A DNA stretch of 64,000 nucleotides from Flavobacterium erciyesense (GCF_018069925.1 NZ_JAGPXB010000012.1:41588-105587), one strand, 5' to 3'. Counted from the first letter of the stretch, positions 1 to 8,992 are shown. A program made the numbers and translations. The notes: a model not told the origin generated them from the letters alone.

Positions 1-625
1 TGAAGGAAATTCACTAAACGTAATGGTTGGTCCAAGAAGTTATTCTAAAACAGTAGGGTCGACGGCAGCAGATTTACCTTCTGGCTGGGCATTCAACCTA
101 ATCACACAAGATTTGTATGATGCAATAAAGAATGACCCGCGTTTTGAATCAACGATTTATGATTTAAAAACTTTAAAAGCAGCTGGACAAGCAAATTATA
201 TTGGCGCATACCAAGACACAGGCTACTTTTTGAATAAATTTTTACCCCGAAAAGAAGATGTACGAACTGGAGGTGGTGCTGCCGAACTAAATTACAAACA
301 AAACAGCTACATCTTGCGTTTGGCCGACACCTATTTAATGGAAGCAGAAGCATTAGGATCAGGACCAAGAGCACAAGCATTACTTGACGCAGTTCGAAGT
401 AGAGTTGGTCTACCATCAATTCCTGTTACTATTGACGCGATCAAAAACGAAAGAAGAATGGAATTGGCAGGAGAAGGACACCGCTTTTTTGACTTGGTTC
501 GCTGGGGCGATGCTACTGCAAAATTAGGCAGCAGAGGTTTTAATGCCGGAGTAGACGAAATTTTTCCAATTCCTGAAAGAGAATTACAAGGAACAAAATT
601 GAAACAAAATCCTGGCTACAATTAA
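1..625 (+). CDS. SusD/RagB family lipoprotein, C-terminal part (5' end outside window)
   Basis: The reading frame is open from the first bases of the window, so only the last ~208 residues are visible. They match the end of SusD-like surface glycan-binding proteins: a tetratricopeptide-like helical stretch (YILRLADTYLMEAEAL), the family signature RRMELAGEGHRFFDLVRWG, and the closing FPIPERELQ...NPGYN. SusD proteins cap the SusC transporter on the outer membrane and bind the glycan. The partner SusC gene would lie to the left, outside the window. The exported hydrolases that follow on the same strand suggest one polysaccharide utilisation locus. An internal ATG at 23 is probably not the true start because homology-like sequence continues upstream of it. 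Confidence 0.9.
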   Translation, partial: EGNSLNVMVGPRSYSKTVGSTAADLPSGWAFNLITQDLYDAIKNDPRFESTIYDLKTLKAAGQANYIGAYQDTGYFLNKFLPRKEDVRTGGGAAELNYKQNSYILRLADTYLMEAEALGSGPRAQALLDAVRSRVGLPSIPVTIDAIKNERRMELAGEGHRFFDLVRWGDATAKLGSRGFNAGVDEIFPIPERELQGTKLKQNPGYN

Positions 626-652
626 GCACTGTTTTTGCTTCAAGCTAAAATT

Positions 653-685
653 AAGTCTAGAACAATTATAACTCGTTCTAGACTT
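653..685 (+). terminator. hairpin after the SusD gene
   Basis: An 11-bp perfect stem (AAGTCTAGAAC / GTTCTAGACTT) with an 11-base loop lies 28 bp after the SusD stop. There is no strong T-run, so termination or attenuation between susD and the downstream hydrolases is an inference. Confidence 0.5.
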
Positions 686-762
686 GGTTCTAAAATAAAA
701 GACTAAAACGCTTTATAATACTGGTAATTAATAATTTATATTTGATTTTTTTGTTTAGTAAG

Positions 763-813
763 CCCTTCATTACGAGCTTTTAACTACTTTTAGCTAAAAG
801 CTCATTAGAAGGG
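763..813 (+). promoter_or_regulatory. nested hairpin in the leader of the EEP hydrolase gene
   Basis: The outer stem CCCTTC/GAAGGG encloses an inner stem GAGCTTTTA/TAAAAGCTC, ending 21 bp before the ATG at 835. It could be a cis-acting leader structure or a processing site. The lack of a T-run argues against a simple terminator. Confidence 0.4.
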
Positions 814-834
814 AATTAATCATAAAACAAACAT

Positions 835-1680
835 ATGAAGCAACTCAAAAACACAATCGTTTGTATCATTTTAGGATGTCTGACATCAATTTGTGAGGCG
901 CAAAGTCTAAAGGTCTTAACGTATAACATCCGTTTGGATATTGCTAGTGATGGCATAAACAATTGGTCAAATAGAAAGGATTACTTCAACGCTCAATTAC
1001 AATTTTACAATCCTGATATTTTTGGTATTCAAGAGGCACTACCAAATCAAGTTCGTGATATTGCAGTAGCGCATGAAACCTACAAAAATATCAGCATGGG
1101 CAGAGATGGAATTGAGCAAGGAGAAGCATCGTCTCTATTTTTTAAAAAAGATCGTTTTACACTGTTACAAGGTGCTACTTTTTGGCTTTCAGAAACACCA
1201 AATGTTATTTCAAAAGGTTGGGATGCTGCACTAAACCGCATTTGTACCTACGCCCTTTTAAAAGACAAAGAGACTAAAAAACACCTCTGGGTTTTCAACA
1301 CCCATCTTGATCACATGGGCGAGCAAGCAAGAACAGAAAGTTTGGCTTTGATTGTAACTAAAATAAAGCAACTAAACACGCAAAACTATCCTGTTATTTT
1401 AATGGGTGATTTCAACTCTGAGCCTCAAGAAGAGCGCATCAAGCAACTCAAAAAATCAATGGATGACTCGAGAGATATCAGCATTCAAAAACCTTTTGGC
1501 CCCAACGGCACATTCAATGGTTTTAAACACAACGAACCTGTAACTAAAATAATTGATTACATTTTTTTATCAAAAAACAATCCTTTTCTCGTAACAAAAT
1601 ATGCTATTCTAAGCGACTCGAAAGACCTAAGATATCCTTCGGATCACTTGCCAGTGTATGTCGAGTTAAAACTGAAATAA
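835..1680 (+). CDS. exported endonuclease/exonuclease/phosphatase (EEP) family hydrolase
   Basis: The 281-residue product has a signal peptide (about residues 1-23, hydrophobic core IVCIILGCLTSI). A complete EEP fold follows: LTYNIR near residue 30, the metal-binding Glu in GIQEA, NTHLDHMG, GDFNSEP, and the terminal SDHLPV. EEP enzymes cleave phosphodiester or phosphomonoester bonds. Exported members in Bacteroidota often sit in glycan-use loci, where they may act on phosphorylated or lipid-linked substrates. The true substrate cannot be told from sequence. It is probably co-transcribed with the two GH30 genes, since the next start is 2 bp after its stop. Confidence 0.85.
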   Translation: MKQLKNTIVCIILGCLTSICEAQSLKVLTYNIRLDIASDGINNWSNRKDYFNAQLQFYNPDIFGIQEALPNQVRDIAVAHETYKNISMGRDGIEQGEASSLFFKKDRFTLLQGATFWLSETPNVISKGWDAALNRICTYALLKDKETKKHLWVFNTHLDHMGEQARTESLALIVTKIKQLNTQNYPVILMGDFNSEPQEERIKQLKKSMDDSRDISIQKPFGPNGTFNGFKHNEPVTKIIDYIFLSKNNPFLVTKYAILSDSKDLRYPSDHLPVYVELKLK

Positions 1681-1682
1681 TT

Positions 1683-3149
1683 ATGACTTTACTACAAAAT
1701 TCTATAAAACTAGCACTGCTTTTGAGCTTTAGTATGGCCACAAGTAACTGCTCGTCGTCAAGCGATACTACTGAGGTTGTAGTTACGCCCGCTCCTACTA
1801 CACCGCCTACAACTGGAACCAATCAAATGGATTTTTGGTTAACCAAAGGCAATCAAACTATACTATTACAAAAACAGCCGGGTAATTTGACTTTTGGCAA
1901 CAGTACAAATACTTATGCTAACATTGAAGTGGATGAAAGCAAAACATTTCAGACTATTGACGGTTTTGGTTATACACTAACAGGTGGTAGTGCTCAAGTT
2001 ATCAATCAACTTTCAGCACAAAAAAGACAAGAACTTTTAAAGGAGTTATTCGGTAATGATGCTAACGGAATTGCAATTAGTTATTTACGTCTAAGTATTG
2101 GCGCATCAGACTTAAATGCGACACCATTCACATACGATGATCTTCCAAATGGGCAAACAGATGTTACACTATCTAAATTTAGTTTGACTCCTGATCAAGC
2201 AGATGTAATCCCGATGTTAAAAGAGATTATAGCCATAAATCCGACAATCAAAATTATGGCAACACCATGGTCTCCGCCAGTTTGGATGAAAGACAATAAC
2301 AGTTTTGTTGGAGGAAGTTTAAAACCCGAATTTTACAATGTATATGCGAAATATTTTGTGAAATACATTCAAGCCATGAAGGCCGAAGGAATAACAATTG
2401 ATGCCATTACACCTCAAAACGAACCCTTACATCCTGGCAACAATCCAAGTATGTTAATGCTGGCGCAACAACAAGCTGATTTTATTAAAAATCATTTAGG
2501 TCCAGAATTTAAAGCTGCAAACCTCAACACAAAAATTGTAGCGTACGACCATAATTGCAATAAACCCGAATATCCTATAGCTGTTTTGGGAGACACAGGA
2601 GCAAATCCCTTTGTAGACGGGTCGGCATTTCACCTTTACGAAGGCGATATCAGCGCACTTGAAACCGTTCACAATGCTTTCCCTACCAAAAACATTTATT
2701 TTACAGAGCAGTACACCTCGTCAACAGGTAGTTTTTCTGGAGATTTAAAATGGCATGTGAAAAATGTAATCATCGGCTCTATGCGCAATTGGAGTAAAAC
2801 AGCTTTAGAATGGAATTTAGCCAATAATGCCTCTTTCGATCCAAATACTCCCGGTGGTTGTACAACTTGTAAAGGAGCATTGACCATTAATAGCAGCGAT
2901 AGCTTTACTAGAAATGTTGGCTACTATATTATTGCTCATGCTTCAAAATTTGTTCCAACCGGCTCTGTACGCATTTCAAGCAACAATTCAGGAAATTTAA
3001 ATACCGTTGCTTTTAAAACCCCTGCAGGAAAAAAAGTTTTATTAATTGAAAACGACGGAGAAACAACTACTTTATTCAACATCAAATACAACGGAACATG
3101 GATTACTACTTCATTAGAAGGAAATTCAGTAGGAACTTATATTTGGTAA
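1683..3149 (+). CDS. glycoside hydrolase family 30 lipoprotein
   Basis: The 488-residue product has a lipoprotein signal (SMATSNC, lipid-modified Cys about residue 23) and a low-complexity Thr/Pro linker (APTTPPTTGTN), so it is probably a surface or periplasmic lipoprotein. The GH30 signature is complete: the FQTIDGFGYTLTGGSA start of the barrel, ATPWSPPVWMK, the acid/base Glu in PQNEP (about residue 246) and the nucleophile Glu in FTEQ (about 341), followed by a C-terminal beta domain. GH30 enzymes act on beta-glucans or glucosylceramide. Bacteroidota members with this layout often hydrolyse beta-1,6-linked glucan, but that specificity is inferred here. It lies between the EEP gene (2 bp) and a second GH30 (22 bp) on the same strand. 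Confidence 0.88.
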   Translation: MTLLQNSIKLALLLSFSMATSNCSSSSDTTEVVVTPAPTTPPTTGTNQMDFWLTKGNQTILLQKQPGNLTFGNSTNTYANIEVDESKTFQTIDGFGYTLTGGSAQVINQLSAQKRQELLKELFGNDANGIAISYLRLSIGASDLNATPFTYDDLPNGQTDVTLSKFSLTPDQADVIPMLKEIIAINPTIKIMATPWSPPVWMKDNNSFVGGSLKPEFYNVYAKYFVKYIQAMKAEGITIDAITPQNEPLHPGNNPSMLMLAQQQADFIKNHLGPEFKAANLNTKIVAYDHNCNKPEYPIAVLGDTGANPFVDGSAFHLYEGDISALETVHNAFPTKNIYFTEQYTSSTGSFSGDLKWHVKNVIIGSMRNWSKTALEWNLANNASFDPNTPGGCTTCKGALTINSSDSFTRNVGYYIIAHASKFVPTGSVRISSNNSGNLNTVAFKTPAGKKVLLIENDGETTTLFNIKYNGTWITTSLEGNSVGTYIW

Positions 3150-3171
3150 AAGCACATTTTATTCAATACAA

Positions 3172-4629
3172 ATGAAAAAAACAACAACTTTAGCACTTGC
3201 AGCAACAACTTTTTTTGCCTTTTCTCAACCCAAAAAAGCAAATCAAACTGCAGCATTTACAACATCCGGCAAAACCATTACGGTGTATACCACAGCAGAA
3301 AATACAAAATTGCGACTGTCTCCAACAGACAAATTGAGTTTCGGTATAGCCAAACAACCCCTTGAAACTGAGATTTCAGTTTTTGTAGAACCAAACAAGA
3401 CTTTTCAAACATTCATGGGCATAGGTGGAGCAATAACTGACGCAAGCGCGGAAGTTTTTGCAAAATTAAGTAAAAGCAAACAGCAAGAATTACTGCAAGC
3501 CTATTACAATACTGAAAACGGAATTGGTTATTCGCTACTAAGAACAACAATTCATAGTTCTGATTTTTCAAGTGGAAGTTATACTTACGTGAAAGAAGGC
3601 GATAGTGAACTAAAATCGTTTAACATTGACCACGATCAAAAATACCGCATCCCGATGATCAAGGAAGCAATCAAAACGGCTGGTGGAAAATTAACACTGT
3701 ATGTTTCACCTTGGAGCCCACCTGCATTTATGAAAAGCACTGGCAATATGTTGAAAGGCGGAACTTTGAAACCTGAATTCAATCAAGCATGGGCCAATTA
3801 TTACGCTAAATTTATAAAAGCCTATGAAAAAGAGGGAATGCCTATTTGGGGACTTACGGTACAAAACGAACCTATGGCTACCCAAACTTGGGAATCATGT
3901 ATTTATACTGCCGAGGCTGAACGCGATTTCTTAAAAAACTTTCTCGGACCAACCTTAAAGAAAGAAGGCTTAGGCGATAAAAAAATTGTTGTTTGGGATC
4001 ATAACCGAGATTTAATAAATCAAAGAGCAAATGTCATTTTTTCTGATCCAGAAGCATCAAAATATGCCTGGGGAATCGGATTTCATTGGTACGAAACTTG
4101 GGCAGGCGGTGCGCCTATGTTTGAAAATATTCAAAAAGTCAATGAGGCATACCCCACAAAAAACCTCTTGTTTACTGAAGGTTGCGTGGAGAAATTTGAT
4201 GCCAATAAATACCAATTGTGGGCTAATGGCGAACGTTACGGCACTAACATGATTCACGATTTTAATAACGGCACCGTTGGATGGACGGACTGGAATATTC
4301 TTTTAGACCAAAATGGGGGTCCGAATCATGTGGGGAACTTCTGTTTTGCACCAATCCACGCTGACACTAATTCGGGAGAACTTATTTATACACCAAGCTA
4401 TTACTACATTGGCCATTTTTCTAAATTCATTCGACCAGATGCCAAAAGAGTGAGTACGGCGGTAAGCCGAAGCTCTTTAATCAGTACATCATTTTTAAAT
4501 AAAAACGGTAAAATGGTAACGGTAGTAATGAATCAAGGAGATAAAAATGTAACTTACAATTTGATCATCTCTAATGAAAAAACAGTAATCGAAATCCCCG
4601 CGCACGGCATTCAAACCTTGGTATACTAG
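3172..4629 (+). CDS. glycoside hydrolase family 30 protein (second copy)
   Basis: The 485-residue product has a short N-terminal signal peptide (TTTLALAATTFFAFS). GH30 landmarks are FQTFMGIGGAITDASA, SPWSPPAFMKS, acid/base Glu in VQNEP (about residue 233) and nucleophile Glu in FTEGC (about 335), plus a short C-terminal beta domain. It lacks a lipobox, unlike its upstream neighbour, so the pair may divide work between the surface and the periplasm. The two copies are clearly divergent rather than a recent duplication. Same operon as the upstream genes, 22 bp after the previous stop. Substrate is probably a beta-glucan. Confidence 0.88.
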   Translation: MKKTTTLALAATTFFAFSQPKKANQTAAFTTSGKTITVYTTAENTKLRLSPTDKLSFGIAKQPLETEISVFVEPNKTFQTFMGIGGAITDASAEVFAKLSKSKQQELLQAYYNTENGIGYSLLRTTIHSSDFSSGSYTYVKEGDSELKSFNIDHDQKYRIPMIKEAIKTAGGKLTLYVSPWSPPAFMKSTGNMLKGGTLKPEFNQAWANYYAKFIKAYEKEGMPIWGLTVQNEPMATQTWESCIYTAEAERDFLKNFLGPTLKKEGLGDKKIVVWDHNRDLINQRANVIFSDPEASKYAWGIGFHWYETWAGGAPMFENIQKVNEAYPTKNLLFTEGCVEKFDANKYQLWANGERYGTNMIHDFNNGTVGWTDWNILLDQNGGPNHVGNFCFAPIHADTNSGELIYTPSYYYIGHFSKFIRPDAKRVSTAVSRSSLISTSFLNKNGKMVTVVMNQGDKNVTYNLIISNEKTVIEIPAHGIQTLVY

Positions 4630-4778
4630 AACATCTGTTTTTAAAACTAATCTAATGAAAAATTTATTTTAAAAAAGGGAACTTCAACTTGAATTTTTTA
4701 GAATTCGGAACGGTAACTAAATAAATTCTTAACAGTAGCTAAAAGGTTCCTATCAAATTTAAAAATTAGTTCAAAATT

Positions 4779-4825
4779 AAAAAACGCAGCAAACAGTATT
4801 TCAACATACTGCTTACTGCGTTTTT
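4779..4825 (+). terminator. intrinsic terminator of the GH30 operon
   Basis: A-rich left arm, interrupted stem (AACGCAG ... CTGCGTT with an inner ACAGTA/TACTG pairing) and a TTTTTG run, about 150 bp after the second GH30 stop. Confidence 0.65.
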
Positions 4826-4936
4826 GTTTGCAATTTAACCAACAATTAAATTTCAGTGCGACTCAAATAAGAAGAAATCATTCCTTTTTAAAGCGTTGTA
4901 ATGAGACACTTTTTATGCTTTGCTTTCAAAATCTTT

Positions 4937-5251
4937 TTATTTTTTATTGGCCGCTATTAAAATTCCATCAATATTTTCTTCAGTAAATTTACTTCCAGAT
5001 AACAAAACCAATTTGTTTTTTAGCATATCAGATAACATTGTTTCAAAAAATAAAACTGCTTTTTTCTCATCTTCGGTTTCTGGTTTTTTTGAAGCTCCCA
5101 AAAAGATTTGCACTAAACTTTCATAAAATGCTATAGTTTTTGGAGACCTTTTGAATTCTTTAAATAAAGATTCACCAGTAAAAACGAGATGTGCAGGTTT
5201 TGATGATTCAATAAAAGCCGCTTGTTTTACAGGCAAATCTTTAGAACTCAA
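4937..5251 (-). CDS. small hypothetical protein, possible frameshift at its start
   Basis: About 104 residues, mostly helical and charged, with no signal peptide and no family I recognise. The only in-frame start is a TTG at 5251. The frame remains open upstream to a TGA, giving EKVTFKLSSKD before the hypothetical start. An ATG exists at the right place (plus-strand bases about 5272-5274) but is one base out of frame: it reads ATG AGA AAA where ATG GAA AAA would join the open frame perfectly. A one-base insertion after the start codon, or a sequencing error, would explain this. Otherwise translation would rely on TTG. Confidence 0.45.
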   Translation of the reverse strand: MSSKDLPVKQAAFIESSKPAHLVFTGESLFKEFKRSPKTIAFYESLVQIFLGASKKPETEDEKKAVLFFETMLSDMLKNKLVLLSGSKFTEENIDGILIAANKK

Positions 5252-5342
5252 TTTGAAAGTAACTTTTTCTCATAGCGATGATTTTTTTAATCCGCAGTTA
5301 ATCTCGTTTGTTTCGTAATAATGAAGCAATGCAAAAAACACA

Positions 5343-5372
5343 TTTGAAAAACATTGCGTTACAATATTTTTG
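5343..5372 (+). promoter_or_regulatory. Bacteroidota-type promoter upstream of the Nudix regulator
   Basis: A -33 box TTTG (5343-5346) and a -7 box TATTTTTG (5365-5372, matching TAnnTTTG) are separated by 18 bp, which fits the known Bacteroidota sigma-A spacing. The leader to the ATG at 5592 would be about 210 nt. Two TACTAA-containing direct repeats near 5538 and 5570 could be operators for the regulator itself, which is speculative. Confidence 0.45.
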
Positions 5373-5591
5373 CTAATGATTTTTACATAATTTAAATAAC
5401 CAAATCGACAATGAAACAGAAAAATATATTTCTACATTCTTTCTTTAAAATTAGGAAATTCGCTTGCGGAATTTAATTTCTCCCAAAAGGAACTTTCTCA
5501 CATTCAAAAAAATTTACTGTTTTAATTTCCGAGTAAAAATATACTAAATTGCGCCTCATAAAAGTGTACTAATTTCAAGAGTGAAAGTCCC

Positions 5592-6347
5592 ATGTTAAAG
5601 AGCGTTTTAGAAAATAAAGAATTATACCAACCCGGTTTATCAATAGATTGCGTGATTTTTGGATTTCATGACAACCAATTAAAAGTGTTATTAATCAAAA
5701 CAAAGTACAGTAATAAATGGGCTTTGCCGGGAGGTTTTGTGTCTTTAAATGAAGGAATTGATGAAGCTGCCGTAACGGTTTTGCACCGTAGAACAGGTTT
5801 AAATGGAATTTTTTTAAGACAATTTTCAACTTTTGGTGCCGCAAACCGCTGCGATGTAGAGGTGAGCAACAACATTCTACGCTTTTATAACATACCAATC
5901 GAAGATGGAAAATGGTTTGCTAGTCGTTTTGTTACAGTTGGTTACTATGCATTAGTTGATTTTTTACAAACCATTCCGCAGCCATTGGCAGCTGATGAAA
6001 TTGTGGAATGGATTGACCATGATGCCGTTCCTGAATTGGTTTTGGACCATAAAGAAATTCTAGATAAAGCATTAGCTACATTACGAAACGAATTAAATCT
6101 TACACCTGTTGGTTACAATTTGCTACCTGAAAAATTTACAATTCCAGAATTACAAAAATTATACGAAACCATTTTAGGAAAAAAATTAGACCGTCGTAAT
6201 TTTTTAAGAAAGATTACAGCTATTGGGATACTGATAAAACTTGACGAGAAGAAGAGCAATGTTGCTCACAAAGCACCTAACTTATACCGCTTTGATAAAG
6301 AAAAATACGAGGCAGTAGTTAAAAACGGAATCAACCAAGGTTGGTAG
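5592..6347 (+). CDS. Nudix-domain transcriptional regulator (NrtR-like architecture)
   Basis: The 251-residue product has an N-terminal Nudix fold (residues ~15-150, LPGGFVSLNEGIDEAA) and a C-terminal winged-helix domain (residues ~165-245, ending in LYRFDKEKYEAVVKNG). The catalytic Nudix box normally reads REUXEEXGU; here the corresponding stretch is TVLHRRTGL, so the metal-binding glutamates are lost and catalysis is unlikely. This pattern is known from NrtR and from the arabinose regulator AraR of Bacteroides, where the Nudix domain senses a sugar or nucleotide ligand. It lies beside the GH30 operon, so control of sugar use is plausible, but the ligand is unknown. It is monocistronic, with its own promoter and terminator. 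Confidence 0.8.
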   Translation: MLKSVLENKELYQPGLSIDCVIFGFHDNQLKVLLIKTKYSNKWALPGGFVSLNEGIDEAAVTVLHRRTGLNGIFLRQFSTFGAANRCDVEVSNNILRFYNIPIEDGKWFASRFVTVGYYALVDFLQTIPQPLAADEIVEWIDHDAVPELVLDHKEILDKALATLRNELNLTPVGYNLLPEKFTIPELQKLYETILGKKLDRRNFLRKITAIGILIKLDEKKSNVAHKAPNLYRFDKEKYEAVVKNGINQGW

Positions 6348-6360
6348 AATTAGAAATAAA

Positions 6361-6388
6361 AAAACTCCTTAATTTCTTAAGGAGTTTT
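6361..6388 (+). terminator. intrinsic terminator of the Nudix regulator gene
   Basis: AAAACTCCTTAA / TTAAGGAGTTTT perfect 12-bp stem with a TTTC tetraloop, 13 bp after the stop codon. Confidence 0.8.
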
Positions 6389-6531
6389 CTGTGGGCTGTC
6401 AGGGATTGAAATCGAACACTTGATACCAATTTTGGCATTTTTTGATAGCTTAAACTAATAAGCATTTAGAAAACGCAAGTGATTAATGGACTGTTCAATT
6501 TCTAGAATTAAAAGTTTTACCGGCTACAATT

Positions 6532-7260
6532 CTACTTCATTAATTTCTCAGCGTCATTCAATCTTTGCGCTACATTGTCCCAATTTATAATGTTAAACAA
6601 AGCATCTACAAAATCAGTTCGCTTATTTTTGTACTTCAAATAATAGGCGTGTTCCCAAACATCAATAACTAATATTGGAATTGCACCCCATTGCGTTAGT
6701 TTTTCGTGGTTTTCACATTGTAGAACTACAAGCCCATCACTATAAGGTTGATAGGCTACTATACCCCAACCATTACCATCAACATTTTTTGCGGTAGCTG
6801 CAATTAAGACTTTCAATCTGTCGAAACTACCAAAGCTTTTCTCAATTCGTTTCAGCAAATTTCCTTGTGGCATGTTGCTTTTATTCGTAAGATTTGTCCA
6901 AAATATTGAATGTAAGATATGAGATGAAAAATGATACGATAGTTTTTTTGTCCAAAAATCAACTGTTTCCAAATTGTTTTCATCCAATGCTTTTTTAATC
7001 ATTTGCATATCCTTGTTTGCGCCTTTTACCGCCCCGCCGTGATGAAAAGTATAATGTAGATGTAAGGTTTCCGCATCCATGTAAGGTTCTAAAAAACTTT
7101 CGTTATACGGTAATGTTTGTTGAATATAATTGCCATTTGCATCAACCAATTTATCAATAGAATTATCGGATAAATTTTCAGCAAACGCATTCGTAGTAGG
7201 AAGCACTAATGCTGCTGCTCCAAATAAAGTACTCGATTTTAAAAAATCTTTTCTGTTCAT
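6532..7260 (-). CDS. exported Fe/Mn superoxide dismutase in a chromate operon (ChrF/ChrC-like role)
   Basis: 242 residues. An N-terminal export signal (MNRKDFLKSS...NAFA, the NRKDFLK form common in Bacteroidota exported proteins) precedes a full Fe/Mn-SOD domain. The four metal ligands are present: His in HYTFHH, His in LHSIFW, and Asp and His in DVWEH. Two second-sphere residues look unusual: the gateway Tyr that normally follows the HH pair by three positions (E. coli Tyr34) is Ala in HHGGAV, and the Gln near the Mn-SOD Gln146 position reads His (ENHEKL). The gene overlaps the end of chrA by 4 bp, so it is co-translated. SODs are established members of some chr operons (chrBACF of Ochrobactrum), where they handle superoxide made during Cr(VI) reduction. 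Confidence 0.85.
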   Translation of the reverse strand: MNRKDFLKSSTLFGAAALVLPTTNAFAENLSDNSIDKLVDANGNYIQQTLPYNESFLEPYMDAETLHLHYTFHHGGAVKGANKDMQMIKKALDENNLETVDFWTKKLSYHFSSHILHSIFWTNLTNKSNMPQGNLLKRIEKSFGSFDRLKVLIAATAKNVDGNGWGIVAYQPYSDGLVVLQCENHEKLTQWGAIPILVIDVWEHAYYLKYKNKRTDFVDALFNIINWDNVAQRLNDAEKLMK

Positions 7261-8423
7261 AATATTAATTTTATAAGAACCCCAACAACTGCTGATGCCG
7301 CAATAATATAAGGTTCTTGAATTTTCTTGATATAAAGTAAAGCAAAAATTGTTGCAATAGCTATTAGCGTTGTTGGAATATCCAAAATACTTCTAGATGC
7401 AATTACACCAACAGCTCCCACCAATGCCCCAACAACTGCCGCAGTAATTCCATCTACAAAAGCTTTGATAGATTGGTTTTGCGCTATTTTCTTAAAGGAT
7501 GGAGCCAAAGCGATTGTAAATAAATAACACGGTAAAAATGTAGCGAAAGCAGCAACCAAAGCACCCGGAAAACCAGCAACTAAATAACCAATAAAGCCAA
7601 CAGTAATAACAACTGGACCAGGTGTAATCATTGCTACGGCAACCGCATCAACAAATTGATGTTCCGTTAACCATTGGTTTTCTACTACGACACCTGAATG
7701 TAAAAAGGGTACAATTGCCAATCCACTACCAAATACAAAAGCTCCCGCTTTGGCAAAAAAGACAGCAATTTTCATAAGAGTAGAATTGTCATAGTTCCAA
7801 AAACCAACTTGTAATAAAACAATAGAATTGGTTGTTTTACCATTAAACCATTTTGGTGGTGCTTTGACAAACATATATATAATCCCCGCCAATACAAATA
7901 ACAAAACTTGTTCCTGTTGTGTAACCAATGTTACAACTATTGCTACTACAAAAAACAGCCACAATAACCAATTCGTTTTAAAAGAGATTACATTAAATTT
8001 GCCGATAGATTTTATCGTTAGTTTATAGGAACTCATTACAATAATACCAATAACAGCCGCACCTACACCATAAAAAACGGCTTGTATCCAAGATAATCCT
8101 CCGTATAACTTGTAAACGATGCCCAATAGCACCACCATTATAAAAGAAGGCAAAATAAAGGCAAAACCAATCAACGTTGCCCCTAAAAAACTATAATGTA
8201 CAAATCCAAGGTAAATGGCTAATTGTGCCGCTAACGGACCTGGTGCTAATTGCGCCAAGGCTAAGCCTTCTTTATATTCATCTTCAGAAATCCATTTTTG
8301 ATCTTCGACTAAATCTCGGTGCATATAACCAACCAATGCTACTGGACCGCCAAAACCAGTTGTCCCTAATTTCAGGAAATAAAGAAGCAACTCTTTTAAA
8401 TTATATATTGGATTTTCTTTCAT
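7257..8423 (-). CDS. chrA: chromate transporter ChrA, long-chain form
   Basis: The 388-residue, strongly hydrophobic product contains two homologous CHR halves. Each begins with the family motif: FLKLGTTGFGGPVALVGYM near residue 15, and FFAKAGAFVFGSGLAIVP near 225. Each also has a PGP loop (QLAPGPLA and MITPGPVV). Long-chain CHR proteins expel chromate from the cytoplasm. The start codon is 12 bp after the stop of the small outer-membrane protein gene, and the stop overlaps the superoxide dismutase start, giving a compact operon. A related role in sulfate transport is possible for the family, but the ChrB-type regulator upstream favours chromate. Confidence 0.92.
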   Translation of the reverse strand: MKENPIYNLKELLLYFLKLGTTGFGGPVALVGYMHRDLVEDQKWISEDEYKEGLALAQLAPGPLAAQLAIYLGFVHYSFLGATLIGFAFILPSFIMVVLLGIVYKLYGGLSWIQAVFYGVGAAVIGIIVMSSYKLTIKSIGKFNVISFKTNWLLWLFFVVAIVVTLVTQQEQVLLFVLAGIIYMFVKAPPKWFNGKTTNSIVLLQVGFWNYDNSTLMKIAVFFAKAGAFVFGSGLAIVPFLHSGVVVENQWLTEHQFVDAVAVAMITPGPVVITVGFIGYLVAGFPGALVAAFATFLPCYLFTIALAPSFKKIAQNQSIKAFVDGITAAVVGALVGAVGVIASRSILDIPTTLIAIATIFALLYIKKIQEPYIIAASAVVGVLIKLIL

Positions 8424-8435
8424 AAATAAGATATT

Positions 8436-8936
8436 CTAAAAGGCTATACCAAATTGGAAACCTACAGTAAAATTGGCTGGATGGTCATTTCCAAACCTAA
8501 CCGGTAATGGAATGGCAACATAATAACTGCTGTTGGCATTTTTTATTACTGTTTTGTTGAATACTGGAGTTACGCCATATCTACCATTAGTTTCAAAAGC
8601 GGCTCTGCCTGCAAATGTGTAGCCGTTTCCTAGTGCTACCAGCACGCCAGGATGAAATAATAAACTATTGACTTTACTGATTCCATCTTCTGCTCTTATA
8701 TTAGGAACTATTTCAAAGGAAAAACCAATTTTAGAGCTTTTCCATATGTTAATTCCTGTTGGAAAACCAACAGCGTAATAATCTTTAAAGTTTAAAGTAG
8801 TTTCATCTTCACTGAAAGTTACTATAGGATGAACTACACCAAAATAGCCCGTAATTTTTGGATAGGTTGTTTGTCCAATAGCAGAAAAAGAAAATACTAA
8901 TAAAGCAGGAAGCAGAAAATGTTTGAAGGGAATCAT
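8436..8936 (-). CDS. small exported protein, probable outer-membrane beta-barrel
   Basis: The 166-residue product has a signal peptide (FKHFLLPALLVFSFSAIG, cleavage before QTT). The remainder is rich in alternating hydrophobic/polar stretches and glycines, and ends in TVGFQFGIAF, a terminal-Phe beta-strand typical of outer-membrane barrels. I do not recognise a named family. It sits inside the chromate operon between the regulator (56 bp gap) and chrA (12 bp gap), so a role in chromate tolerance, for example as an outer-membrane passage, is suggested by context only. Confidence 0.65.
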   Translation of the reverse strand: MIPFKHFLLPALLVFSFSAIGQTTYPKITGYFGVVHPIVTFSEDETTLNFKDYYAVGFPTGINIWKSSKIGFSFEIVPNIRAEDGISKVNSLLFHPGVLVALGNGYTFAGRAAFETNGRYGVTPVFNKTVIKNANSSYYVAIPLPVRFGNDHPANFTVGFQFGIAF

Positions 8937-8992
8937 ATAGTTTGTGTTTTTTTTTACAAAACTATATAGGTTAAATAAGTATAAATAGTATG

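Noticed and set aside
6391..6420. tRNA-like 3' end remnant (GGGCTGTCAGGGATTGAAATCGAACAC)
   Set aside because: T-arm-like text only, with no acceptor or anticodon arm; too weak to call a tRNA or an attachment site.
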